Notes under the pieces: generated by a model
Told to the model about the DNA's origin: nothing
The model's input: the letters and a program-made list of their open reading frames with translations, nothing else
Database searches by the model: none
Made by a program: the position numbers and the translations under genes
Assembly (NCBI GenBank): GCA_008729055.1
Contig: SDUX01000004.1
Coordinates: 62,001-126,000 of the forward strand
DNA from: Pyropia haitanensis
Taxonomy: Eukaryota; Rhodophyta; Bangiophyceae; Bangiales; Bangiaceae
Direction of reading: 5' to 3'
Length of the DNA stretch: 64,000 bases
Shown here: piece after piece, positions 1 to 12,150 of the stretch
Numbering within the stretch: position 1 is the first letter of the stretch
Layout of the letters: each line of letters begins with the position of its first letter

Positions 1-2466
1 GTTCCAAACTGCAAAGAAAATTGAGGTGAAAGTCGCCAGAAAGTGGTCCAACAGTGGCCACAAAGTGCGCCCCGCCACCCAAACTGTCCACTGCGCGTTC
101 CGCCCGTCACACTGGCGTGGACGTGTGAGGGCGGAACTTTTGTCGCCGACCGTCACACCTGGCTGTCGGGACCCCCACGTGGCGAAAAGCATTCCACAAA
201 ATTGACACGTGGAAACCGGCGCTCCACAAAACACTCGTTGCATCCAACGGACGCGCCAACGAACGGGTCGGCCAACCACCCCATGCACGACGGTGCGGGT
301 GGAACCTCGGACGTCGAGCGGGCGGATGTATGGCTGGAATAAAGGATGCGAGCGAATTCGGCCGCCGGAGCGCGTGCTGCATTGCTGTACACGCAAAAGT
401 GGGCAAAAGTGGGCAACAGTGGGCAAAAGTGGGTGAGAAGCGGCCTACCACCCCATGCACGACCGTGGGGGTCGAACCTCGGACATGGAGCGGGCGGATC
501 TATGGCTGGAATGAAGGATGCGCGCCAATTCGGCCGCCGGATGCGTGTGCAGCATCGCTGTAGACGCAAAAGTGGGCAAAAGTGGGCAAAAGTGGGCAAA
601 AGTGGGTAGGAAGTGGGTAAGAAGTGGGCAAAAAGTGGGCAAAAAGGGGGCCAAATTAGGACACAATGGGCAATTGGGGGCAAGAAGTTTCCAAACTGCA
701 AAGAAAATTGAGGGAAAGTCGCCAGAAAGTGGTCCAACAGTGGCCACAAAGTGCGCCCCGCCACCCAAACTGTCCACTGCGCGTTCCGCCCGTCACACTG
801 GCGTGGACGGTGTGAGGGCGGAACTTTTGTCGCCGACCGTCACACCTGGCTGTCGGGACCCCCACGTGGCGAAAAGCATTCCACAAAATTGACACGTGGA
901 AACCGGCGCTCCACAAAACACTCGTTGCATCCAACGGACGCGCCAACAAACGGGTCGGCCAACCACCCCATGCACGACGGTGCGGGTGGAACCTCGGACG
1001 TCGAGCGGGCGGATGTATGGCTGGAATAAAGGATGCGAGCAATTCGGCCGCCGGAGCGCGTGCTGCATTGCTGTACACGCAAAAGTGGGCAAAAGTGGGC
1101 AACAGTGGGCAAAAGTGGGTGAGAAGCGGCCTACCACCCCATGCACGACCGTGGGGGTCGAACCTCGGACATGGAGCGGGCGGATCTATGGCTGGAATGA
1201 AGGATGCGCGCCAATTCGGCCGCCGGAGCGTGTGCAGCATCGCTGTAGACGCAAAAGTGGGCAAAAGTGGGCAAAAGTGGGCAAAAGTGGGTAGGAAGTG
1301 GGTAAGAAGTGGGCAAAAAGTGGGCAAAAAGGGGGCCAAATTAGGACACAATGGGCAATTGGGGGCAAGAAGTTTCCAAAACTGCAAAGAAAATTGAGGC
1401 GAAAGTCGCCAGAAAGTGGTCCAACAGTGGCCACAAAGTGCGCCCCGCCACCCAAACTGTCCACTGCGCGTTCCGCCCGTCACACTGGCGTGGACGGTGT
1501 GAGGGCGGAACTTTTGTCGCCGACCGTCACACCTGGCTGTCGGGACCCCCACGTGGCAAAAACCATTCCACAAAATTGACACGTGGAAACCGGCGCTCCA
1601 CAAAACACTCGTTGCATCCAACGGACGCGCCAACGAACGGGTCGGCCAACCACCCCATGCACGACGGTGCGGGTGGAACCTCGGACGTCGAGCGGGCGGA
1701 TGTATGGCTGGAATAAAGGATGCGAGCGAATTCGGCCGCCGGAGCGCGTGCTGCATTGCTGTACACGCAAAAGTGGGCAAAAGTGGGCAACAGTGGGCAA
1801 AAGTGGGTGAGAAGCGGCCTACCACCCCATGCACGACCGTGGGGGTCGAACCTCGGACATGGAGCGGGCGGATCTATGGCTGGAATGAAGGATGCGCGCC
1901 AATTCGGCCGCCGGATCGTGTGCAGCATCGCTGTAGACGCAAAAGTGGGCAAAAGTGGGCAAAAGTGGGCAAAAGTGGGTAGGAAGTGGGTAAGAAGTGG
2001 GCAAAAAGTGGGCAAAAAGGGGGCCAAATTAGGACACAAATGGGCAATTGGGGGCAAGAAGTTTCCAAACTGCAAAGAAAATTGAGGTGAAAGTCGCCAG
2101 AAAGTGGTCCAACAGTGGCCACAAAGTGCGCCCCGCCACCCAAACTGTCCACTGCGCGTTCCGCCCGTCACACTGGCGTGGACGGTGTGAGGGCGGAACT
2201 TTTGTCGCCGACCGTCACACCTGGCTGTCGGGACCCCCACGTGGCAAAACCATTCCACAAAATTGACACGTGGAAACCGGCGCTCCACAAAACACTCGTT
2301 GCATCCAACGGACGCGCCAACGAACGGGTCGGCCAACCACCCCATGCACGACGGTGCGGGTGAACCTCGGACGTCGAGCGGCGGATGTATGGCTGGAATA
2401 AAGGATGCGAGCGAATTCGGCGCCGGAGCCGTGCTGCATTGCTGTACACGCGAAGTGGGCAAAAGT
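1..2466 (+). repeat. Satellite block I, forward orientation
   Basis: About 3.6 units, anchors at 209, 896, 1583 and near 2270 (687-bp spacing). The copies differ from the homogeneous right-hand block by private substitutions, for example the B sub-repeat junction reads CGGATGCGTGTGCAG, CGGAGCGTGTGCAG or CGGATCGTGTGCAG rather than CGGAGCGCGTGCAG. The last copy before the inversion (2260-2466) has accumulated several one-base losses. Confidence 0.9.
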
Positions 2467-2565
2467 GCACGTGTTGGAAACGCATGCCGCTGCGCAAGCC
2501 GTGCACATCGTCGGGGCAGAAGCGGATTAGGTGCCGCCAAGAGCCGCCCCCGGTGTCCCCCCGGT
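2467..2565. other. Inversion junction I/II with about 100 bp of non-satellite filler
   Basis: Forward satellite stops after a shortened decamer cluster, and reverse satellite starts at GGTCGTGCATGGGGTGGTAG near 2566. The intervening ~100 bp (starting CACGTGTTGGAAACGC) does not match the repeat unit in either direction that I can see. It is GC-rich and carries no recognisable gene. Confidence 0.75.
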
Positions 2566-5500
2566 CGTGCATGGGGTGGTAGGGCCTCACCACTTTGGCC
2601 ACTGTTGCCCACTTTGCCCACTTTCGCGTGTACAGCAATGCAGCACGCGCTCCGGCGGCCGAATTGCTCGCATCCTTTATTCCAGCCATACATCCGCCCG
2701 CTCGACGTCCGAGGTTCCACCCGCACCGTCGTGCATGGGGTGGTTGGCCGACCCGTTCGTTGGCGCGTCCGTTGGATGCACGAGTGTTTTGTGGAGCGCC
2801 GGTTTCCACGTGTCAATTTTGTGGAATGTTTTTGCCACGTGGGGTCCGACAGCCAGGTGTGACGGTCGGCGACAAAAGTTCCGCCCTCACACCGTCCACG
2901 CCAGTGTGACGGCGGAACGCGCAGTGGACAGTTTGGGTGGCGGGGCGCACTTTGTGGCCACTGTTGGACACTTTCTGGCGACTTTCGCCTCAATTTTCTT
3001 TGCAGTTTGGAAACTTCTTGCCCCCAATTGCCCATTTGTGTCCTAATTTGGCCCCTTTTTGCCCACTTTTTGCCCACTTCTTACCCACTTCCTACCCACT
3101 TTTGCCCACTTTTGCCCACTTTTGCCCACTTTTGCGTCTACAGCGATGCTGCACACGATCCGGCGGCCGAATTGGCGCGCATCCTTCATTCCAGCCATAG
3201 ATCCGCCCGCTCCATGTCCGAGGTTCGACCCCCACGGTCGTGCATGGGTGGTAGGCCGCTTCTCACCCACTTTTGCCCACTGTTGCCCACTTTTGCCCAC
3301 TTTTGCGTGTACAGCAATGCAGCACGCGCTCCGGCGGCCGAATTCGCTCGCATCCTTTATTCCAGCCATACATCCGCCCGCTCGACGTCCGAGGTTCCAC
3401 CCGCACCGTCGTGCATGGGGTGGTTGGCCGACCCGTTGTTGGCGCGTCCGTTGGATGCAACGAGTGTTTTGTGGAGCGCCGGTTTCCACGTGTCAATTTT
3501 GTGGAATGGTTTTTGCCACGTGGGGGTCCGACAGCCAGGTGTGACGGTCGGCGACAAAAGTTCCGCCCTCACACCGTCCACGCCAGTGTGACGGGCGGAA
3601 CGCGCAGTGGACAGTTTGGGTGGCGGGGCGCACTTTGTGGCCACTGTTGGACCACTTTCTGGCGACTTTCGCCTCAATTTTCTTTGCAGTTTTGGAAACT
3701 TCTTGCCCCCAATTGCCCATTGGTCCTAATTTGGCCCCCTTTTTGCCCACTTTTTGCCCACTTCTTACCCACTTCCTACCCACTTTTGCCCACTTTTGCC
3801 CACTTTTGCCCACTTTTGCGTCTACAGCGATGCTGCACCGATCCGGCGGCCGAATTGGCGCGCATCCTTCATTCCAGCCATAGATCCGCCCGCTCCATGT
3901 CCGAGGTTCGACCCCCACGGTCGTGCATGGGGTGGTAGGCCGCTTCTCACCCACTTTTGCCCACTGTTGCCCACTTTTGCCCACTTTTGCGTGTACAGCA
4001 ATGCAGCACGCGCTCCGGCGGCCGAATTCGCTCGCATCCTTTATTCCAGCCATACATCCGCCCGCTCGACGTCCGAGGTTCCACCCGCACCGTCGTGCAT
4101 GGGGTGGTTGGCCGACCCGTTCGTTGGCGCGTCCGTTGGATGCAACGAGTGTTTTGTGGAGCGCCGGTTTCCACGTGTCAATTTTGTGGAATGGTTTTTG
4201 CCACGTGGGGGTCCCGACAGCCAGGTGTGACGGTCGGCGACAAAAGTTCCGCCCTCACACCGTCCACGCCAGTGTGACGGGCGGAACGCGCAGTGGACAG
4301 TTTGGGTGGCGGGGCGCACTTTGTGGCCACTGTTGGACCACTTTCTGGCGACTTTCGCCTCAATTTTCTTTGCAGTTTTGGAAACTTCTTGCCCCCAATT
4401 GCCCATTTGTGTCCTAATTTGGCCCCCTTTTTGCCCACTTTTTGCCCACTTCTTACCCACTTCCTACCCACTTTTGCCCACTTTTGCCCACTTTTGCCCA
4501 CTTTTGCGTCTACAGCGATGCTGCACACGATCCGGCGGCCGAATTGGCGCGCATCCTTCATTCCAGCCATAGATCCGCCCGCTCCATGTCCGAGGTTCGA
4601 CCCCCACGGTCGTGCATGGGGTGGTAGGCCGCTTCTCACCCACTTTTGCCCACTGTTGCCCACTTTTGCCCACTTTTGCGTGTACAGCAATGCAGCACGC
4701 GCTCCGGCGGCCGAATTCGCTCGCATCCTTTATTCCAGCCATACATCCGCCCGCTCGACGTCCGAGGTTCCACCCGCACCGTCGTGCATGGGGTGGTTGG
4801 CCGACCCGTTCGTTGGCGCGTCCGTTGGATGCAACGAGTGTTTTGTGGAGCGCCGGTTTCCACGTGTCAATTTTGTGGAATGGTTTTTGCCACGTGGGGG
4901 TCCCGACAGCCAGGTGTGACGGTCGGCGACAAAAGTTCCGCCCTCACACCGTCCACGCCAGTGTGACGGGCGGAACGCGCAGTGGACAGTTTGGGTGGCG
5001 GGGCGCACTTTGTGGCCACTGTTGGACCACTTTCTGGCGACTTTCGCCTCAATTTTCTTTGCAGTTTGGAAACTTCTTGCCCCCAATTGCCCATTTGTGT
5101 CCTAATTTGGCCCCCTTTTTGCCCACTTTTTGCCCACTTCTTACCCACTTCCTACCCACTTTTGCCCACTTTTGCCCACTTTTGCCCACTTTTGCGTCTA
5201 CAGCGATGCTGCACACGATCCGGCGGCCGAATTGGCGCGCATCCTTCATTCCAGCCATAGATCCGCCCGCTCCATGTCCGAGGTTGACCCCCACGGTCGT
5301 GCATGGGGTGGTAGGCCGCTTCTCACCCACTTTTGCCCACTGTTGCCCACTTTTGCCCACTTTGCGTGTACAGCAATGCAGCACGCGCTCCGGCGGCCGA
5401 ATTCGCTCGCATCCTTTATTCCAGCCATACATCCGCCCGCTCGACGTCCGAGGTTCCACCCGCACCGTCGTGCATGGGGTGGTTGGCCGACCCGTTCGTT

Positions 5501-8500
5501 GGCGCGTCCGTTGGATGCAACGAGTGTTTTGTGGAGCGCCGGTTTCCACGTGTCAATTTTGTGGAATGGTTTTTGCCACGTGGGGGTCCCGACAGCCAGG
5601 TGTGACGGTCGGCGACAAAAGTTCCGCCCTCACACCGTCCACGCCAGTGTGACGGGCGGAACGCGCAGTGGACAGTTTGGGTGGCGGGGCGCACTTTGTG
5701 GCCACTGTTGGACCACTTTCTGGCGACTTTCGCCTCAATTTTCTTTGCAGTTTGGAAACTTCTTGCCCCCAATTGCCCATTGTGTCCTAATTTGGCCCCC
5801 TTTTTGCCCACTTTTTGCCCACTTCTTACCCACTTCCTACCCACTTTTGCCCACTTTTGCCCACTTTTGCCCACTTTTGCGTCTACAGCGATGCTGCACA
5901 CGATCCGGCGGCCGAATTGGCGCGCATCCTTCATTCCAGCCATAGATCCGCCCGCTCCATGTCCGAGGTTCGACCCCCACGGTCGTGCATGGGTGGTAGG
6001 CCGCTTCTCACCCACTTTTGCCCACTGTTGCCCACTTTTGCCCACTTTTGCGTGTACAGCAATGCAGCACGCGCTCCGGCGGCCGAATTGGCTCGCATCC
6101 TTTATTCCAGCCATACATCCGCCCGCTCGACGTCCGAGGTTCCACCCGCACCGTCGTGCATGGGGTGGTTGGCCGACCCGTTCGTTGGCGCGTCCGTTGG
6201 ATGCAACGAGTGTTTTGTGGAGCGCCGGTTTCCACGTGTCAATTTTGTGGAATGGTTTTTGCCACGTGGGGGTCCCGACAGCCAGGTGTGACGGTCGGCG
6301 ACAAAAGTTCCGCCCTCACACCGTCCACGCCAGTGTGACGGCGGAACGCGCAGTGGACAGTTTGGGTGGCGGGGCGCACTTTGTGGCCACTGTTGGACCA
6401 CTTTCTGGCGACTTTCGCCTCAATTTTCTTTGCAGTTTGGAAACTTCTTGCCCCCAATTGCCCATTTGTGTCCTAATTTGGCCCCCTTTTTGCCCACTTT
6501 TTGCCCACTTCTTACCCACTTCCTACCCACTTTTGCCCACTTTTGCCCACTTTTGCCCACTTTTGCGTCTACAGCGATGCTGCACACGATCCGGCGGCCG
6601 AATTGGCGCGCATCCTTCATTCCAGCCATAGATCCGCCCGCTCCATGTCCGAGGTTGACCCCCACGGTCGTGCATGGGTGGTAGGCCGCTTCTCACCCAC
6701 TTTTGCCCACTGTTGCCCACTTTTGCCCACTTTGCGTGTACAGCAATGCAGCACGCGCTCCGGCGGCCGAATTCGCTCGCATCCTTTATTCCAGCCATAC
6801 ATCCGCCCGCTCGACGTCCGAGGTTCCACCCGCACCGTCGTGCATGGGGTGGTTGGCCGACCCGTTGTTGGCGCGTCCGTTGGATGCAACGAGTGTTTTG
6901 TGGAGCGCCGGTTTCCACGTGTCAATTTTGTGGAATGGTTTTGCCACGTGGGGGTCCCGACAGCCAGGTGTGACGGTCGGCGACAAAAGTTCCGCCCTCA
7001 CACCGTCCACGCCAGTGTGACGGGCGGAACGCGCAGTGGACAGTTTGGGTGGCGGGGCGCACTTTGTGGCCACTGTTGGACCACTTTCTGGCGACTTTCG
7101 CCTCAATTTTCTTTGCAGTTTGGAAACTTCTTGCCCCCAATTGCCCATTTGTGTCCTAATTTGGCCCCCTTTTTGCCCACTTTTTGCCCACTTCTTACCC
7201 ACTTCCTACCCACTTTTGCCCACTTTTGCCCACTTTTGCCCACTTTTGCGTCTACAGCGATGCTGCACACGATCCGGCGGCCGAATTGGCGCGCATCCTT
7301 CATTCCAGCCATAGATCCGCCCGCTCCATGTCCGAGGTTCGACCCCCACGGTCGTGCATGGGTGGTAGGCCGCTTCTCACCCACTTTTGCCCACTGTTGC
7401 CCACTTTTGCCCACTTTTGCGTGTACAGCAATGCAGCACGCGCTCCGGCGGCCGAATTGGCTCGCATCCTTTATTCCAGCCATACATCCGCCCGCTCGAC
7501 GTCCGAGTTCCACCCGCACCGTCGTGCATGGGGTGGTTGGCCGACCCGTTCGTTGGCGCGTCCGTTGGATGCAACGAGTGTTTTGTGGAGCGCCGGTTTC
7601 CACGTGTCAATTTTGTGGAATGGTTTTTGCCACGTGGGGGTCCCGACAGCCAGGTGTGACGGTCGGCGACAAAAGTTCCGCCCTCACACCGTCCACGCCA
7701 GTGTGACGGGCGGAACGCGCAGTGGACAGTTTGGGTGGCGGGGCGCACTTTGTGGCCACTGTTGGACCACTTTCTGGCGACTTTCGCCTCAATTTTCTTT
7801 GCAGTTATGGAAACTTCTTGCCCCCAATTGCCCATTTGTGTCCTAATTTGGCCCCCTTTTTGCCCACTTTTTGCCCACTTCTTACCCACTTCCTACCCAC
7901 TTTTGCCCACTTTTGCCCACTTTTGCCCACTTTTGCGTCTACAGCGATGCTGCACACGATCCGGCGGCCGAATTGGCGCGCATCCTTCATTCCAGCCATA
8001 GATCCGCCCGCTCCATGTCCGAGGTTCGACCCCCACGGTCGTGCATGGGGTGGTAGGCCGCTTCTCACCCACTTTTGCCCACTGTTGCCCACTTTTGCCC
8101 ACTTTGCGTGTACAGCAATGCAGCACGCGCTCCGGCGGCCGAATTGGCTCGCATCCTTTATTCCAGCCATACATCCGCCCGCTCGACGTCCGAGTTCCAC
8201 CCGCACCGTCGTGCATGGGGTGGTTGGCCGACCCGTTCGTTGGCGCGTCCGTTGGATGCAACGAGTGTTTTGTGGAGCGCCGGTTTCCACGTGTCAATTT
8301 TGTGGAATGGTTTTTGCCACGTGGGGGTCCCGACAGCCAGGTGTGACGGTCGGCGACAAAAGTTCCGCCCTCACACCGTCCACGCCAGTGTGACGGGCGG
8401 AACGCGCAGTGGACAGTTTGGGTGGCGGGGCGCACTTTGTGGCCACTGTTGGACCACTTTCTGGCGACTTTCGCCTCAATTTTCTTTGCAGTTATGGAAA

Positions 8501-11500
8501 CTTCTTGCCCCCAATTGCCCATTTGTGTCCTAATTTGGCCCCCTTTTTGCCCACTTTTTGCCCACTTCTTACCCACTTCCTACCCACTTTTGCCCACTTT
8601 TGCCCACTTTTGCCCACTTTTGCGTCTACAGCGATGCTGCACACGATCCGGCGGCCGAATTGGCGCGCATCCTTCATTCCAGCCATAGATCCGCCCGCTC
8701 CATGTCCGAGGTTGACCCCCACGGTCGTGCATGGGGTGGTAGGCCGCTTCTCACCCACTTTTGCCCACTGTTGCCCACTTTTGCCCACTTTTGCGTGTAC
8801 AGCAATGCAGCACGCGCTCCGGCGGCCGAATTGGCTCGCATCCTTTATTCCAGCCATACATCCGCCCGCTCGACGTCCGAGTTCCACCCGCACCGTCGTG
8901 CATGGGGTGGTTGGCCGACCCGTTCGTTGGCGCGTCCGTTGGATGCAACGAGTGTTTTGTGGAGCGCCGGTTTCCACGTGTCAATTTTGTGGAATGGTTT
9001 TTGCCACGTGGGGGTCCCGACAGCCAGGTGTGACGGTCGGCGACAAAAGTTCCGCCCTCACACCGTCCACGCCAGTGTGACGGGCGGAACGCGCAGTGGA
9101 CAGTTTGGGTGGCGGGGCGCACTTTGTGGCCACTGTTGGACACTTTCTGGCGACTTTCGCCTCAATTTTCTTTGCAGTTTGGAAACTTCTTGCCCCCAAT
9201 TGCCCATTTGTGTCCTAATTTGGCCCCCTTTTTGCCCACTTTTTGCCCACTTCTTACCCACTTCCTACCCACTTTTGCCCACTTTTGCCCACTTTTGCCC
9301 ACTTTTGCGTCTACAGCGATGCTGCACACGATCCGGCGGCCGAATTGGCGCGCATCCTTCATTCCAGCCATAGATCCGCCCGCTCCATGTCGAGGTTGAC
9401 CCCCACGGTCGTGCATGGGGTGGTAGGCCGCTTCTCACCCACTTTTGCCCACTGTTGCCCACTTTTGCCCACTTTGCGTGTACAGCAATGCAGCACGCGC
9501 TCCGGCGGCCGAATTGGCTCGCATCCTTTATTCCAGCCATACATCCGCCCGCTCGACGTCCGAGGTTCCACCCGCACCGTCGTGCATGGGGTGGTTGGCC
9601 GACCCGTTCGTTGGCGCGTCCGTTGGATGCAACGAGTGTTTTGTGGAGCGCCGGTTTCCACGTGTCAATTTTGTGGAATGGTTTTTGCCACGTGGGGGTC
9701 CCGACAGCCAGGTGTGACGGTCGGCGACAAAAGTTCCGCCCTCACACCGTCCACGCCAGTGTGACGGCGGAACGCGCAGTGGACAGTTTGGGTGGCGGGG
9801 CGCACTTTGTGGCCACTGTTGGACCACTTTCTGGCGACTTTCGCCTCAATTTTCTTTGCAGTTTTGGAAACTTCTTGCCCCCAATTGCCCATTTGTGTCC
9901 TAATTTGGCCCCCTTTTTGCCCACTTTTTGCCCACTTCTTACCCACTTCCTACCCACTTTTGCCCACTTTTGCCCACTTTTGCCCACTTTTGCGTCTACA
10001 GCGATGCTGCACACGATCCGGCGGCCGAATTGGCGCGCATCCTTCATTCCAGCCATAGATCCGCCCGCTCCATGTCCGAGGTTTGACCCCCACGGTCGTG
10101 CATGGGGTGGTAGGCCGCTTCTCACCCACTTTTGCCCACTGTTGCCCACTTTTGCCCACTTTCGCGTGTACAGCAATGCAGCACGCGCTCCGGCGGCCGA
10201 ATTGGCTCGCATCCTTTATTCCAGCCATACATCCGCCCGCTCGACGTCCGAGTTCCACCCGCACCGTCGTGCATGGGGTGGTTGGCCGACCCGTTCGTTG
10301 GCGCGTCCGTTGGATGCAACGAGTGTTTTGTGGAGCGCCGGTTTCCACGTGTCAATTTTGTGGAATGGTTTTTGCCACGTGGGGGTCCCGACAGCCAGGT
10401 GTGACGGTCGGCGACAAAAGTTCCGCCCTCACACCGTCCACGCCAGTGTGACGGCGGAACGCGCAGTGGACAGTTTGGGTGGCGGGGCGCACTTTGTGGC
10501 CACTGTTGGACCACTTTCTGGCGACTTTCGCCTCAATTTTCTTTGCAGTTTGGAAACTTCTTGCCCCCAATTGCCCATTTGTGTCCTAATTTGGCCCCCT
10601 TTTTGCCCACTTTTTGCCCACTTCTTACCCACTTCCTACCCACTTTTGCCCACTTTTGCCCACTTTTGCCCACTTTTGCGTCTACAGCGATGCTGCACAC
10701 GATCCGGCGGCCGAATTGGCGCGCATCCTTCATTCCAGCCATAGATCCGCCCGCTCGATGTCCGAGGTTCGACCCCCACGGTCGTGCATGGGGTGGTAGG
10801 CCGCTTCTCACCCACTTTTGCCCACTGTTGCCCACTTTTGCCCACTTTGCGTGTACAGCAATGCAGCACGCGCTCCGGCGGCCGAATTGGCTCGCATCCT
10901 TTATTCCAGCCATACATCCGCCCGCTCGACGTCCGAGTTCCACCCGCACCGTCGTGCATGGGGTGGTTGGCCGACCCGTTCGTTGGCGCGTCCGTTGGAT
11001 GCAACGAGTGTTTTGTGGAGCGCCGGTTTCCACGTGTCAATTTTGTGGAATGGTTTTTGCCACGTGGGGGTCCCGACAGCCAGGTGTGACGGTCGGCGAC
11101 AAAAGTTCCGCCCTCACACCGTCCACGCCAGTGTGACGGGCGGAACGCGCAGTGGACAGTTTGGGTGGCGGGGCGCACTTTGTGGCCACTGTTGGACACT
11201 TTCTGGCGACTTTCGCTCAATTTTCTTTGCAGTTTGGAAACTTCTTGCCCCCAATTGCCCATTTGTGTCCTAATTTGGCCCCCTTTTTGCCCACTTTTTG
11301 CCCACTTCTTACCCACTTCCTACCCACTTTTGCCCACTTTTGCCCACTTTTGCCCACTTTTGCGTCTACAGCGATGCTGCACACGATCCGGCGGCCGAAT
11401 TGGCGCGCATCCTTCATTCCAGCCATAGATCCGCCCGCTCGATGTCCGAGGTTTGACCCCCACGGTCGTGCATGGGGTGGTAGGCCGCTTCTCACCCACT

Positions 11501-12139
11501 TTTGCCCACTGTTGCCCACTTTTGCCCACTTTCGCGTGTACAGCAATGCAGCACGCGCTCCGGCGGCCAATTGGCTCGCATCCTTTATTCCAGCCATACA
11601 TCCGCCCGCTCGACGTCCGAGTTCCACCCGCACCGTCGTGCATGGGGTGGTTGGCCGACCCGTTCGTTGGCGCGTCCGTTGGATGCAACGAGTGTTTTGT
11701 GGAGCGCCGGTTTCCACGTGTCAATTTTGTGGAATGGTTTTTGCCACGTGGGGGTCCGACAGCCAGGTGTGACGGTCGGCGACAAAAGTTCCGCCCTCAC
11801 ACCGTCCACGCCAGTGTGACGGGCGGAACGCGCAGTGGGACAGTTTGGGTGGCGGGGCGCACTTTTGCTGGCCACTGTTGGACGACTTTCTGGCGACTTT
11901 CGTCTCAATTTTCTTTGCAGTTATTGGAAAGTTCTTGCCCCAATTGCCCATTGTGTCCAATTTGGCCCCCTTTTTGCCCACTTTTTGCCCACTTCTTACC
12001 TCACTTCCTACCGCACTTTTGCCCACTTTTGCCCACTTTTGCCCACTTTTGCGTCTACAGCGATGCTGCACACCATCCGGCGGCCGAATTGGCGCGACTT
12101 CATTCCAGCCCATAGATCCGCCCGCTCCATGTCGACGTT
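2566..12139 (-). repeat. Satellite block II, inverted orientation
   Basis: About 14 units read on the minus strand. Anchor positions on the minus strand are 2809, 3489, 4174, 4863, 5549, 6235, 6918, 7603, 8290, 8977, 9661, 10348, 11033 and 11717, giving spacings of 680-689 bp. Length differences come mostly from one-base losses at short G or C runs (GAGGTTGACC versus GAGGTTCGACC, CATGGGTGG versus CATGGGGTGG). Some are shared by neighbouring copies, such as GTCCGAGTTCC near 7505, 8192, 8879 and 10251, so at least part of the variation is inherited between copies. Confidence 0.93.
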
Positions 12140-12150
12140 TCGGACCAAGT
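12100..12150. other. Inversion junction II/III
   Basis: Reverse satellite ends inside the B sub-repeat (ATGTCGACGTTTCGGACC near 12130). Forward satellite restarts at once at the decamer cluster (AAGTGGGTAGGAAGTGGG near 12148). The two decamer clusters at about 11985-12055 and 12148-12195 face each other across roughly 90 bp, so this is the centre of a large imperfect palindrome formed by blocks II and III. The units flanking it (11820-12130) carry more small indels than their neighbours. Confidence 0.8.

Noticed and set aside
8020..8060. tRNA or Pol III B-box (GGTTCGACCCC) in sub-repeat B
   Set aside because: The B-box matches, but the T-arm stem does not pair, there is no A-box at the right distance and no cloverleaf. 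Sub-repeat A lacks even the B-box.
2809..11717. CENP-B box in the satellite (GTTCGTTGGCGCGTCC)
   Set aside because: Only TTCGTTGG matches; the required A and the CGGG of the core NTTCGNNNNANNCGGGN are missing.
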